Shown here in pieces: positions 13,220 to 25,641 of a stretch of 64,000 nt of DNA. A program made the position numbers and the translations under genes. Every line of letters begins with the position of its first letter. The stretch's first letter is position 1. The DNA is from Kryptolebias marmoratus (Eukaryota; Chordata; Actinopteri; Cyprinodontiformes; Rivulidae), in the NCBI RefSeq assembly GCF_001649575.2, contig NC_051452.1:3195655-3259654 (forward strand), in the 5' to 3' direction. The notes beneath the pieces are model-generated. The model had not been told where the DNA came from, did not search any database, and worked only from the letters and a program-made list of their open reading frames with translations.

Positions 13220-14514
13220 CATTCCTTCATTTTTGTTTGCAAGAATTGTAAATGGATGCAAAATCGCTAAATTCACAGTACTATATAAACAGCAGTGAGC
13301 AGAAGAAAAAGATCATATTAAGAAAGAGAAAATGGTTGTGAAGCTGTAATAAAAAGAAAGAATGGTTAGGCAATACATTTGGGACATACCGAAGAAGTGA
13401 TTCCAAAAGTAGGCGACAAACTCTGGCTAAACGCCAGTTCATTGTTACGTTGAAGAGAGGAGCAGGATTCCCCACCGTAAGCACCAGAGTTATAAAAGCA
13501 TGACTTTGCAAAAACAAGATGATTCATGTGAGATTTGCAGGAGAATTTCCATGACCCAGCTGAAAGACAGATAAGCTACTGGAAGTTCCTGACAGCTTTA
13601 AAGTGGAATGACTCAAATGTTAGATTTTGGTCCGCTGTTTCATGACCGGGTTGCATTTGTTCTTTAATTAGTAGAACAAAAGCCTTGCACACAGCCTTTC
13701 TTCACTCTGTAAGATTTCTCACAAGGCTTCCTTGGGTTGTTGATGAAATTGGCTGAAATTTGCTCATAATGAATGAATCAGACAGTCATTCCTATCACCA
13801 GCCAAGTATTTTAAGGCATCTGCATTACTCTACCTTTTACAAAAAAAACATCTGAGATAGTTCTGATAGTTCTCAGCTCTTAGGAAGTGGGACTCTTTGG
13901 AACAGGTATGTACATTTCATATCTTACTAGTTGTAGATAACTCAGGCTTCTAGAAACAGAAACTAAAATCTTTTATAGCAGTTCATTTAAACACTATTAT
14001 AATGCAAATAGCAACGGCAGCAGCTAGCTGTAACAATTCCAGTGAACTTTGGGCACTTCCTGCAGGAATACCACAATATGTTCGTCAAAAAAACCGTCCA
14101 ACAGTCTTTTAAAGGTTTATAAAATAACATGCATAATCCACAATGACATTTTAAGAGAGAGAAGTTTTTGTTTGACAACAACAGTCCATTATGGTCTTGG
14201 TTTAGCTCCTTAATTGGGTCAGAGTAATGCTCCATTTCTCCAAACTGAGGTTGTTCAAAGAGCTATCTGTAGAAATTAGGATATCGATGTACATAACCTT
14301 TCCACAGAACCCCTCCTTCAACAGATTTGAATGCAGTGGCTCATCTTTTTTCTTGTCAAACATCATGCCAGAGGTTCAGGTGGTGGTTTGCTTAATAGCT
14401 CGTCTGCAAGGCAGGTCGGTTAGATTGTACTCATGCATTTAAAGCTATTTGCATGATCATTTAGAGCAGAAGATGAGGCAAAACGTATACTATGAGTCTT
14501 TAAGAATTCAATAG
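13220..14514. other. Intronic sequence, no gene
   Basis: AT-rich; short open frames only; no repeat recognised. Confidence 0.5.
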
Positions 14515-15248
14515 CAGTCCCTCCAGGATTTCACGGGCATTTTTTGTGATTGTTGCCGCTAAAATGCCTGATTTTGCGGGGCATTTTCCTAAAAGTTGCG
14601 ATTTTTTTTTACTAAAATCAATAAACAACCATAACTTTTAATATCTAAACCAAAACTCCTTCCTAGTTTTGTAAGATAATTCCCAACAAACATTGACATT
14701 CTCAAAAGGTGCTTTATTTGAGAACTTTGATAGCTTCTANNNNNNNNNNNNNNNNNNNNNNNNNNNNNNNNNNNNNNNNNNNNNNNNNNNNNNNNNNNNN
14801 NNNNNNNNNNNNNNNNNNNNNNNNNNNNNNNNNNNNNNNNNNNNNNNNNNNNNNNNNNNNNNNNNNNNNNNNNNNNNNNNNNNNNNNNNNNNNNNNNNNN
14901 NNNNNNNNNNNNNNNNNNNNNNNNNNNNNNNNNNNNNNNNNNNNNNNNNNNNNNNNNNNNNNNNNNNNNNNNNNNNNNNNNNNNNNNNNNNNNNNNNNNN
15001 NNNNNNNNNNNNNNNNNNNNNNNNNNNNNNNNNNNNNNNNNNNNNNNNNNNNNNNNNNNNNNNNNNNNNNNNNNNNNNNNNNNNNNNNNNNNNNNCAGAA
15101 ACGGTGGCGAATCACTTTAGAAACAATAAATATTGGGTTAAAGTTGTGGTGTTTTGGGCAAAGTTGCAAAAAGTTGCGATTTCGCGGGGTTTGCTTGATT
15201 TTGCGTTAATAGTTGCGATCGCAACATCGCGAAATCCTGGAGGGTCTT
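14515..15248 (-). mobile_element. BED-finger DNA element, copy 4
   Basis: Left end CAGTCCCTCCAGGATTTC is intact with the complete subterminal repeat. The right end reads CGCGAAATCCTGGAGGGTC and then TTTT, so the last two bases of the terminus are changed. The middle is the 356-base gap 14740-15095. Confidence 0.9.
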
Positions 15249-16204
15249 TTTAATGCTTTTGTCACGTTGTAAAAATGGGGAAAACGTGACAAAAAGCACG
15301 CACATTTCATGTAATCATACGCTGACATAAAGAGCTATACTGCCTTCAAGAAGTATGTTTCATTACGGTTTTGAACATGTTGCTTCAGTCTTTGCTCCCA
15401 CCCGTTCTGCCCGCTGTCAGTCCAAAGCAGGGCGTGAGACTTACGACCAGAGACTGGAAGGATAACACACATTAGCTGTGTTTATCCCACTGAAAGGGCA
15501 GAAGTTGCAGAAGGTCAAGACAGTAAGTGGCCTGATGAAAGTGTCACTCTAGGGAAATTTCCTCCCCGCGTTGGTGGTGGGTCAAAAGTGCCTGCTGGCA
15601 AATTTATCCTGATAGCCTTAACTCGGAGAGATAATATGCGGGAAGGCGGGGGAGAAAAAGGGGGAGGGAGGAGAGTTGACTGCAAATGCAGAGAATCCTA
15701 AATCTTTCCTTTGATCACAGATAAAGATGTGGGTGGATTTGTTGTCTGCCAGCGTTGCCTTTGGAAGTGTGTCATGTCATTTGCCGCATGTCTCCCTTCT
15801 CTTGACAATCGGTGTTCGTGCGGTCTCATTTCTCCGCTTTGTTATCCTCTCCTTTTATGAATAAAGCGAGCGAGACTGACTTTTTAAAAAAAGAGCGATG
15901 TTGAAACGGCTTTCTTTTCGTGTTTACTTTTGGCACGTTGACCTTTTTTACAAGTCCGGGGTCCTTTTGTCGAGAGCCCGGTATCGGTTTCTCACAACGC
16001 TCGGCACGCTTGGCCTTTTTATCTGCCGTCCTTCCACGCTAACAAAGGGTGACGTCAGAGCCTGCTCTCGTGATTTAAGTGGGGCTGGACGTGAAGCAAG
16101 CCCCTCAACAAATCCTGCTGTGAACGTTTTGCAGCTTGATGAGGTACGAGTAAAAAGAAAACGTCAAAATGGTTCCTCCTGGTGCCACTTTTTTTATCGC
16201 TTAT
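15249..16204. other. Intronic sequence, no gene
   Basis: Contains a G-rich patch near 15640-15675 and the start of a long but uncharacterised open frame (15898-16512). Part of that frame belongs to the inverted-repeat element that follows. Confidence 0.45.
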
Positions 16205-16590
16205 GCCTCTTTTACACCGGCTCTAATTCAGAAGTCCGGCTCTACTCGATAAAGAATGCATCGCGTTCACACCGGCCAGTTTGGTCGGTAGCAGAGGAAC
16301 ACCACCTCGTGTTGCTACCGAAACTTAGCGCAAGTTGTGTAAACAACAGAAGCGCTATGGACAACGTTGGCCCTGTGTTGTTGCTGCTTTTTAAACTTAT
16401 GGGGATTCTCCTAAGACTTCAGGAAGAGAGGCGCAGTGGAAGAAACGCTCTGGATGCCGCCATTGTTGGCCCTACTCTGAAGCAGGGCCCAAAGAAACAG
16501 GGTCGGCCTTGAAAAAATGCCGGTGGAAACGTGCACAAAGCGAGCCGAGTAGAGTGGAGCCGGGACCGTTAGGGCCAGTGTAAAAGGGGC
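16205..16590 (+). mobile_element. Inverted-repeat DNA element with an ORF remnant
   Basis: The left end GCCTCTTTTACACCGGCTCT and the right end, ending CCAGTGTAAAAGGGGC, form imperfect inverted repeats of about 45 bp. They extend through CCGGCTCTACTCG and CGAGTAGAGTGGAGCCGG-like blocks. Inside, from 16358, a frame starts MDNVGPVLLLLFKLMGILLR and continues with an arginine-rich segment. A leucine-rich then arginine-rich N-terminus is seen in Harbinger/ALP1-like fish transposases, so a truncated PIF/Harbinger derivative is possible. No catalytic region and no clear TTA duplication were seen. Confidence 0.6.
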
Positions 16591-17936
16591 AATAGATTTT
16601 TCTTTGAGTGTCTTTTTCTGTTAAAGAGGAAGACGTGTCTTCAGAGTGTAACGGTAACCATTTTGATCGTATTAGATTCCATGATGGTATATCTGATGGG
16701 ATACTTACAGCCAGGAGCTGCAATTACGCTCTAAATAAAATATTATTTTCCAGCCCCTCTCTGTGCAGCGGGAGGAATCCAAGCTCTTTTAGTAATGCCT
16801 CATTTAGGAGCCTCGGTTTTCCCATTTGGGCCCTTGGACACATTGAGGTCCATGACATGCATCCTGTAGCTGCTGTCTTCAGCAATAAAACCTACAGTGT
16901 GTCAGATCGCCTTGTTTAAGAATGGACAGTGGACGTTTTTATGAAGAACCTGGTATCTTTGCAGTTTTGCCTGCCTCTGTGTCTTTTCCCCCACATTGCT
17001 AAGACAAATAGGGGTATTAGGCAAATGCTGCAGCTCAATTAGACCGATCCATGCGGAGGGGGTGATCAATGCTGACCTAAAGAGTTCATCACTCCGGGTG
17101 AGCTTTCCCTCACTCCAAGTCCCTTTTTTTTGTTTGTTTCATCTGCTCCTAAAAAACTAGCTCAACATAAGTAAGCCCAAGAGAGCGTTGCTTGGATGCT
17201 GATTGTCATATAAAAGTTTCAATGAATCATTACAAGTATCTTTTTTTGGGGGGGGTGACAAAGCTTTCATTTGAATATTTCTCATTAGCTGCTGGGGTTT
17301 ATCAACCACCCTCTTTCTTCTCTGATGGCCCTGACATTTTGAAGTTCTGAACGTTCCACTAATATAGTTTATCCCATGTCGCTGTCATTAAACTCCGTAA
17401 ATGATGCAAGATGGACAATCAGAGCTGCGGTTGAATATAAATGTCAAGAGCTCCCCCCCTTTAAAGCCCGACACAGTGTGTGTTTGAATCAGTTCTGAAC
17501 CAGAATACGGAGTACAAACAGAAATGTTTTGTTTTAATGATCATTCTCAGTTAGTAATAAGATCTGAATATGTGATTACTGTTCAGTCACATCCAAAAAC
17601 AGGTGCTTCTTGCTAAAAATCATATTTGAGTCTGACTGAAGGGTAATCGTAGTGATATATTGTCGCTGAGATTATATTAAACAATGTTTAAAGTGTGTCT
17701 TATAGGCTTTTAAAGTGATATATAGATCTGTTTGTGTTTAAAACTCATATTAGCAAAGCAAAAAGTGAAAACGAAATTAGTTATTTGCACTTAATTGAAG
17801 TCATGAATTATTGGTGCACGTTACCAACAATGCCCTGAACATCGACCTTCCAGCCAAAATTGGCTCAGTTAGGCCTGTAAAAGCAATTTTATACCGTTTT
17901 ATACCAAAAACTGCAAAACAAACAATAACACTAGAC
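16591..17936. other. Intronic sequence, no gene
   Basis: No exon or repeat recognised beyond a short G run at 17250-17257. Confidence 0.5.
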
Positions 17937-18405
17937 CACACTCAACAAACTCAAGGCCCGCGGGCCAGATCCGGCCCTCTGTAACATCTCATCTGCCCCT
18001 CCAGTCTGGTTCAGATCGAGTCTCTGATTCTTATTTTGCTTAAAAAAACTGAAGTTTTCTCTGACAGTGACTTAGAAGCCAACAATATATAGTTTTAATT
18101 TCTGTATGATCAGGTTTTTGTCTGTTTTAATGTTAAAAACTTCATTTAAAAGCTGAGTGAGGCGTAAGAAATGACAGCTAATGATGAGCTTTTTGAAGTT
18201 TGATCCATTTATGTGTTCATTAAAGTCTGTTTGCTCTAAATTCTGTATAATCTGTAACTGGGAAAAGGTCATTAATATTTCTACATGAATAATTTGACAT
18301 AATACATCTAAAACCATTTAATTTATGTAATTTTTAATAAATACGGATCGTGATTGACCCTTGACTCGGACCAAATTTTTAATTTTGGCGTGTTTGACAC
18401 TCCTG
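17937..18405. mobile_element. hAT-type non-autonomous element (GGCCCGCGGGCC family), copy 1
   Basis: The left region contains CAAACTCAAGGCCCGCGGGC and the right end reads GTGTTTGACACTCCTG. The flanks CACTAGAC (17929-17936) and CATTAGAC (18406-18413) agree at 7 of 8 positions, which fits the 8-bp target-site duplication of hAT transposons. The body contains a minus-strand frame (18072-18317) also readable in other copies, with no transposase motif. Confidence 0.88.
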
Positions 18406-20051
18406 CATTAGACATTTCCCACTCACAGATAATTACAGGATGAAAACAAGCTTGCATTAAGGGAAATAAAAAATATGGACAAGTTCAAATCTTTAAGTCT
18501 TTGAATTTCTAACATTTCATTCATTTCATAACACTTGGCTAAATCATTTTTCTTTTTTCCTGGTAAGATGTATAATCTCCAGTATTTACAATGTAGTTAT
18601 TCAGTAAAATAGGGGAAAATATCCAAACAGAAAGGAATTAGACAAATATTGATAAAGCTGCTGAGTGAGTTTGCATCTTGAGCAGCTGATTAGTAAATTG
18701 ATTTCTGTATTGTTGCTTGGTTACCTCGTTTGTTCTTGCCCCTCGAGTGATATCGGTTCTGCAACTTGCTCACCACCCTGCAGCACCCCAAACTTTAATA
18801 AATATGCACACCCCCACACCATGTACTGCGTGTTGCCTGCTCTGCCCCTTTAAACCTCTGAATGGTCGGGCCTCGTGCTTTTCATCACCGTGCAGCAGCA
18901 GCTCGAAGGAGAATCCCCCCGCTGCCGGGAAACAGAATAAAACAATGGAGTCAGTGAGACATAGCAAGGCTAATGGATTCACCAGCACCTCTTCCACACC
19001 TTTGCTTATCATGCGCAAAAGTATTCATCGAGTCTTGATGGCGTCGGCCATGCGTGACACTGATTCATTTAAATAGCCCAGAAAGGAAGAAGAATTCTTC
19101 ACACACCTGCAGAGTTGGCAGAAAACAATTCACCAGGGGTGGATTGAATCAGCATTTTTTATCTCCGTACAGCGCAAGTGTTTGCTTATCATTTTAATGT
19201 GTCCCGTCAGAGCTTTTCGGTGACTTTGCCGCGTGTTGACAGTGATGTTTAAATTCTCCGCTCACACATGGACTCCTCTTTCGCCTTAAAACACTTGGAG
19301 GCTCCGTCGCTGGCAGGCTAAGGACTGCTCGAGGCCCGAGTCTTTCTTGTTGCTTCACTTCTTGGAATATTAACGGCCAAGAAGAATTTTATTTAGCAAA
19401 TACAGCAAGTATTTTTTTTGCTGTGTACTAATAAACAGAGTATAGAGCTCCAAGTTGTGCTCTGATGAAGTTCTTGCTTAAAATATGGATGAGAACCAAC
19501 ATGAGGCTGGAATCCGACTGTGTATTCAAATATTACTACATTTGCATGGCTAAGCAGCATTCACAGTATTGATGCTTTTTCTTCTTTTTTTGATTGTTAC
19601 TGAGCGTGAAGGGTCAAAGCATCATCCCTTGATAAAAACTAGCATAGAATACAAGTAAACATTTTCATTTCTCCTGGGCATTCGCGCCGCAGTCTCCTAA
19701 AACCACGGCGGATGAATGAAACACGATGCTTTCAAAGGAAAAAAACTTCTTGTTTTTTTCTATAAATGGTGGAAAGTGCTGTTTAATGCATTATTCTTAA
19801 ATGCACAAATCCTAAAATGACCATAGTTTATGAAACACATACCTACACAGCCTTTTTTTAAAGCTCAAGGTTTTCAAATAAACATAAACACTTGAGCAAG
19901 GCTTAATGCAAGAAAGTAGCATCTAAAAATGGTATTTTTGACCTTATTTAAAAATACTTCTTTGAATGTATTCATATGAGGAAGTAAATCTGCCTGTGAG
20001 GCTGTAGCATCACTGCAGTTGTGTTTAAAAAGTTGTTTAAATTTTTGTTGT
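18406..20051. other. Intronic sequence, no gene
   Basis: Nothing recognised. Overlapping open frames on both strands at 18665-19076 have no domain signature. Confidence 0.5.
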
Positions 20052-20448
20052 ACAGGACGTGCAAAACAGCTGCAGCTGGGGAGGAAACTGGTTTGCTGAA
20101 ATCTTTGTGGGCAAATGTGAAGCATTAGCGCACATTTTGGCTTCGGTCGCTGCTCCTGCACGCTCCCGGCATTCTGATGTTAACAGGAAGTGACGTCACG
20201 TGTCTTCTTCCTGAGTNNNNNNNNNNNNNNNNNNNNNNNNNNNNNNNNNNNGCTACACAAACCCACAAAGAAGAGACTAGACCGCAGAAACGGTGGCGAA
20301 TCACTTCAGAAACAATAAATATTGGGTTAAAGTTGCAGGAAAGTTGCGGTGTTTTGGGCAAAGTTGCAAAAAGTTGCGATTTCGCGGGGTTTGCTTGATT
20401 TTGCGTTAATAGTTGCAATCGCAAAATTGTGAAATCCTTTAGGGTCTG
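20052..20448 (-). mobile_element. BED-finger DNA element, copy 5 (truncated)
   Basis: Starts mid-element at ACAGGACGTGCAAAACAGC, just inside the zinc-finger coding end, and runs to a degenerate terminus (AAATCCTTTAGGGTCTG). It includes the block AACAGGAAGTGACGTCACGT. N gap 20217-20251 lies within it. Confidence 0.88.
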
Positions 20449-23309
20449 TTATTGAACTGCTTGAATTCCAAAACTAAGATACTGATTTACCCTTTAGCAC
20501 TAATCTGAACAGTGTCAGTAATTTACTGCATTCCCAAGAAATGCATGAAGTTGTAAGTTTGAGTCAGAAAGTACGACATTTCCTGCAAGCCTGCTTGTGA
20601 ACGAAGCACTCGGTTTGTGAACCTCAATCAGGACAAAACCGTTTTGCCAGAAGATAGCGATGTTCAGTCAGACCATGTCAGCAAAGCGCCAGACATATCA
20701 GAAGCTATCGCATCCCCGCAGGTTTCTTCTTTAAATTTGTCACCTGTCTGAAGGGAAAATTGCTCTGTTGTTCTTCACCCTCTTCACGCTCTGCTGGCTG
20801 AAGCTACCGGTTTTTGTTTTTTTCGTCCCTTTAAGTTTTCCCAGGCTTTTCGAACTCGGATTTTTTTTTTTACAGCCTTCAAGCTCGTCCCAGAGCGTCC
20901 TTTTTCATATATGAAAACACCTGCTGTATTAAGAGAGATCGGGCTGCTTTTATGCGGTGTGAATAAATTACTCCTTCTTCCCATGAGGGAAATATAAATG
21001 GGCATATTATTCAATTTACCTTGCTGTATTATATTAGAAGCCTTAAAATACAGTGAGGCTGTCGAGATAATGTGATAACTTGCCACCTAAATCAAAAACT
21101 GATATGTTGGATACTCTATTTTGTGTAGTTAAGCAGCAAAATGTGCTTTACTGAGCTGTTTTTAGCTCTGGTCGGATTGGGAGTAAATTGGTTTGATGTG
21201 GGCAAATGTGCAAGCTCTCCGGTTCCTTACTTTGCTTTGATGGCTGTTAGCTGAAATTTAAAGCTTCGCCGGCTGAAAACGAACCACGTTATTTCCGGGG
21301 TTTATTTAGTTTTTGCAAAAGTGGAAGTTGTTTGTCGCGTCCCTGCCGTTAAAAACACATCACTGCTAAAACAACTTAAAGAAACTGTGTCGGAACATCC
21401 CGCGGCTGAGCCGAATTGCGCACATAAAGCACGTTGGTCAGGTCAAACTGCGTTCAACCACATGTTCTAGTTTAAAGTGTTTCTTCTGGGATATTAGTTG
21501 ACTGACACGATCAGGAGATCCCTGCAGTTCTCCTCCTGGGCAATAAGTGTCTCTACTAAGTAAATTATACCGTTGTACAGGAGATACTCTTCATTTAAAG
21601 ATGTTTTCTTTGTTTTTTGATCAGGTGAACAGCTACAAAATCCCAATTATATAACGTGATAACAAATGAGATGATCACTATAAAGCCAAACATGTATTCT
21701 TGTCTACATATTTCAGAAGGCAGCCAGGATTTTCGCTGCCTCTCTGGTGCATTAAAACTCACAAGAGTGGAACAAACGACACAGTTTTTGCAATCATTTC
21801 AAATTAATGAGCCTCTCCCACAAAGAAATGCAAATTTGCAAACACGAGCTTGTTTTCTAAAGCAGTACTGAGAAGAAGGGGTAAAAAAAAAAAAAGAAAG
21901 TCTTTCAGCCATTTTAGAAGCAGGGGTAACATTCCTTGCTCTGGTATTACCCGGACTCACAGAATCCTTCCTCCTCATAATGAAAGCCTTATTGGCTTCG
22001 GGGTGTAGGAGTGGCGGGTTAGCATGCAGAAAATCTGCTCCGATTGGCAGTCGGGCCACACTGCAGTGCAGAGAGTTATGCAACTTCCTGTTTGTTTGGC
22101 TTTGATATCATTGCATAGCTATGTGGGTCATCTGGTCTCCCAAAAAAGAGCACCGGAAAGGTCAAACATGTGGGCAAAAAGCAGAAGCGGAATGTCGTCT
22201 TCCTGCAATTAGCATTAGCATTTTGGAACAAGAGTCAGCGAATAATTGTTTTTCTTTGAATCTTGTACTCATCATCAGCAAACAAACAAACAAAACAACG
22301 TCGACGGATGGGAGGAAGGCAAATGACTTTGATGGTGAACTTTTTAGAGGCCGTCCAGGCGTTCGTTTCCCATTTATAACAGGGAATACTGCTGCGTCAG
22401 TTGTGTGATCGGAGCCCGAGCTGCTGTCGACTCCATGTCGGGCGTCCAGATCTCCACGGGACTTGGCCCGTACCCCAGAGATGCATGATGGGCGAGACAG
22501 AGATGTTTGATGTAAACTGTCACTTCGCTCCGCTGGTGCCCAGCACATAACGCTTCACCTGTAATAAAATAAATAAATAAAGAGAGAGCGAGAGAGAGAA
22601 GAGCCCTTCTTAAAACAGCTTCAGTCCTGATTAACCTTGAGCTGCTCGTTGTGGAAACACAGTGGGGTTTGTTCACCTTTAAGTAAGGATGAACCCACCT
22701 CTGAAGGGAAGCCCCGGCGTGATTTTCATGTAGTTAAAAAGCACAGCGTGACGACATCGTTTCTGCCGCTGTGACCTTTTTTTTTTGGCTCGTGGAAACA
22801 AGCAGACACGAGGAGCAGGAAAATGTGTCACAGCCAACAAATCTGCACAGGATGGATCACCGATGGGGCAGTCGGTGTAATCCGGCACCTGTGCCGACTT
22901 CCTCACCTGTTCATTAGCTGATAACCGAGATTTTCCTGCTTCTCCTCACACCATGCATGTAAGGGATGCATTTCCAGTGTTGCTGTGCATCTTCTGAGTT
23001 TCCGCAGTGTTTGGCTGGCTTTGTCCCACGGAGGATTATAGAAGATTTACATGGCACTGGAATAAGCAAGTCCTTCACCTTGGGACCTTTTTAAATCCTA
23101 ATTAATTTCTGATAATTCCTAATTAACACTGCAGTCGTTGTGGCTCTGTTGCAGAGAAACGGCACAGTGGGCCAAAAAGTCAAAAAGAAAATGAAAGGCT
23201 CAGCAACCCTTGAAGGAATGTGTCTCTCCTGCCATGCTTTATGTTAAGATCAGCTTATGTTTTATGGTTAAACCTTGAAAACATCATCTCAGATAACTCA
23301 GCTACTACC
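20449..23309. other. Intronic sequence, no gene
   Basis: Contains a GA-rich microsatellite-like patch at 22580-22603. Open frames (21656-22906, both strands) are short, overlapping and unrecognised. Confidence 0.5.
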
Positions 23310-23550
23310 ACATCAAATTTTGGCTCAATATCTGTAAAATCGACTGGGTTGCAGCCATTTTTGTAGTTTTCAAGGTCGGTTAACTGTGGTGGCCGTTACG
23401 AATCCAGTTGATTCCAAAAAAAAGGTAATCCAGGTTTTGGCAGGTTTCATTAAAATGTGTGATTCATGAGATATTTTGCCAACACAGACACACAGTCACC
23501 GGTTAAATCGTTATCATCCAGCTTCACCTTTTGGCGGCGAGTGATAACGG
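23310..23550. repeat. Old dispersed repeat, diverged
   Basis: The phrase order CAATATCTGTAAAATCGACT, TTTCATTAAAATGTGTGATT, CATGAGATATTTTGCCA is echoed at 28150-28500 and in part at 30560-30700. It is probably a degraded interspersed repeat; its ends cannot be defined. Confidence 0.45.
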
Positions 23551-25429
23551 AAAGAAAGACGAGTAAAACAGAAATGTGAGTGAATTCTTTTTGCACTTTA
23601 TTTGACTCGATCTCACGCGTTTATCAGGACGAAATGATTCGCCGGCGGTAAATCTCGTCGCACGCTCATTTCCACTCAGCCCGCCGCTTCGCAGATAGCT
23701 GAGTTATGACTAATGCCTCTGCATGACATTATGGAAGAGTGTTTTAAACAGTGAGAAAAGACGAGGGAGAAGGAAGAGGGAGATGCTCCGCTCGATTAAT
23801 AATTCATGCTCTGCAGATGATCTGTGAATAGCAGTGGTAAACAGGCTTTTATGGCTTTTAAATCAGCCGCATTATGTGCCTACAAAATAAAAAAATGACC
23901 AACATCTTTATTGTCTTTGCAATTTTAATTAATCATGAAGCTTTGCCAAAATATGCAAAAAATATATCAGTAGCTTTATTAATTGGAAACGTGAATTTGG
24001 CTTTTTATATCTAATCGTTGCGAGTTTCTTTTTCCTGCTTTGATGTGGAAATTTAATCCTTCCCGAGTTGTTTCATGATGAGGAAACTTCCTGTTTGAGA
24101 GGTGACGTGGAAGAAACCGTTCAGTTGCAAAACTCAAAATCTCAGCTGTTTTCTACTTGGTTGTTGTGTTTTTTTTTCCCACCCGTATTTAAGTTATTTT
24201 TAATTTGCTGCCTTCACCTCCTCCCCCCTTTCGTCTCCTCCTCTCCATAATAAGAACATGCAAAGTGTGAATTTTTTATTACGTTATATAAGAAGCCCCA
24301 GCACCCCCAGAGACCCATGTCCTGGTTCTGGTGCGTTCAACAAAAAAAAAAGGGAAAGGAGTAGGGATGAGGGGAATGGAGCTAAGAGAGTCGATGGGAG
24401 AGAGAGGATTAAACGAAGGGAAGAATGCATGTGGGGGGAGATCTTCCCATTAGGAGGCGCACTGCTCGCCGCTCTGATCCCACAGTTGGGTTGTGATGCC
24501 AGACAAGAATACTCTAGGGCGACAACCAGCCCCACCAGAGAAATGACTCCTCGGCGACTGATATGCAAATATTGTGTACAGCTACAGCAAGGAGAGAGGC
24601 GGGAGGGAGAGCAGTCGATAAGCCCGTATCCTAGAGTGCCTTTGTGGGAAAAGTGTAACCGGAAAGTCTTCCAAACTTTTTTTTTTTCCCAGCTTGAAAA
24701 GATCCTTTGTAGAACAAGGTAATATGCAAATCCAGTCTTGTAACACTGATTGTTACAAGAATAGTGTGTAAAACACGATTTGTTGACTGAGAACGGCTTC
24801 TTTTTTTCCTTGTTTTGGTTGAGGCTATAAGGACTGACTGCTCCGGAGCTCCTCTCTCGTCTGCACGTCAGTGAAGAGCACCAATCCACTCGAAATGATT
24901 TACTCCTTCATTACAGCAAACATCCAGGTGCTGCGTTTTATTCTGAATCAATCTCCCACATGGTGTTTTATTACTCTGAATGCTAACTCGCCCAACAAAT
25001 TTTTATTAATCAGCTGTTGAGAGTCTCCAGCAGAGTTTACTGGAAACTTCGTCCATAACTGGAGAAATGTGCGACGTAACCTTTTAATCTGGGCTTTTTG
25101 TGAGCTAGTTGGGAAAGTGTACATCTCAGGCAGGGAAGTCCCAATCAAGAGTTTTTATTTTCCTCTACAGAGTCCAGTTATTTTTGCTTTTCTTTAACAG
25201 CGCAGACTTGCAGATTGCATACCATTAATATCAATGTCATCACGTACATTTATACTGCTCTTCAAGTTGCTTTTTAAACATCAACAGTTGACTCGGGTAG
25301 CACGGTGTCAGGAGAGTAACGTGGCTCCAACAACTCCATACATTTTCTTCACCACAGTGATGGGTTGGTCCTCCACAGCAAAAGACTTATCGTCTGTCTT
25401 ATCGTCTCTTCTCTTTAGAGTCTCTAAAG
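23551..25429. other. Intronic sequence, no gene
   Basis: Contains a 154-codon plus-strand open frame (24258-24722) opposite a 201-codon minus-strand one (24284-24889). Both are basic or low-complexity in composition and match no family I know. No transposon recognised. Confidence 0.45.
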
Positions 25430-25641
25430 CAGTGGTGTCCAGTCCTGGTCCTCAGGGCCACCATCCTGCAGGTTTTACTTGTTCCTCTGCTCCAACACAC
25501 CTGATCTGAATCAGTGGGTGATTAACAGGCTTCTGCAGAACATGAAGAGGTGATTTAACCTCTGAATCAGGTGTGTTGGAGCAGGGAAACAAGGAAAACA
25601 TGCAGGATGGTGGCCCTGAGGACCAGGATTGGAGACCCCTG
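25430..25641. mobile_element. Short hAT-type MITE, intact
   Basis: Runs from CAGTGGTGTCCAGTCCTGG to CCAGGATTGGAGACCCCTG, 212 bp. The inverted repeats extend through GGGCCACCATCCTGCAGG and its near-complement. Flanks CTCTAAAG (25422-25429) and TTCTAAAG (25642-25649) match at 7 of 8 positions, consistent with a hAT target-site duplication. Related to 13032-13219. Confidence 0.9.

Noticed and set aside
15898..16512. 204-codon plus-strand open frame
   Set aside because: It crosses the left boundary of the inverted-repeat element at 16205; only the internal segment from 16358 looks meaningful.
24258..24889. Opposed open frames of 154 and 201 codons
   Set aside because: Biased composition, no domain, no conserved splice sites, and they shadow one another on opposite strands.
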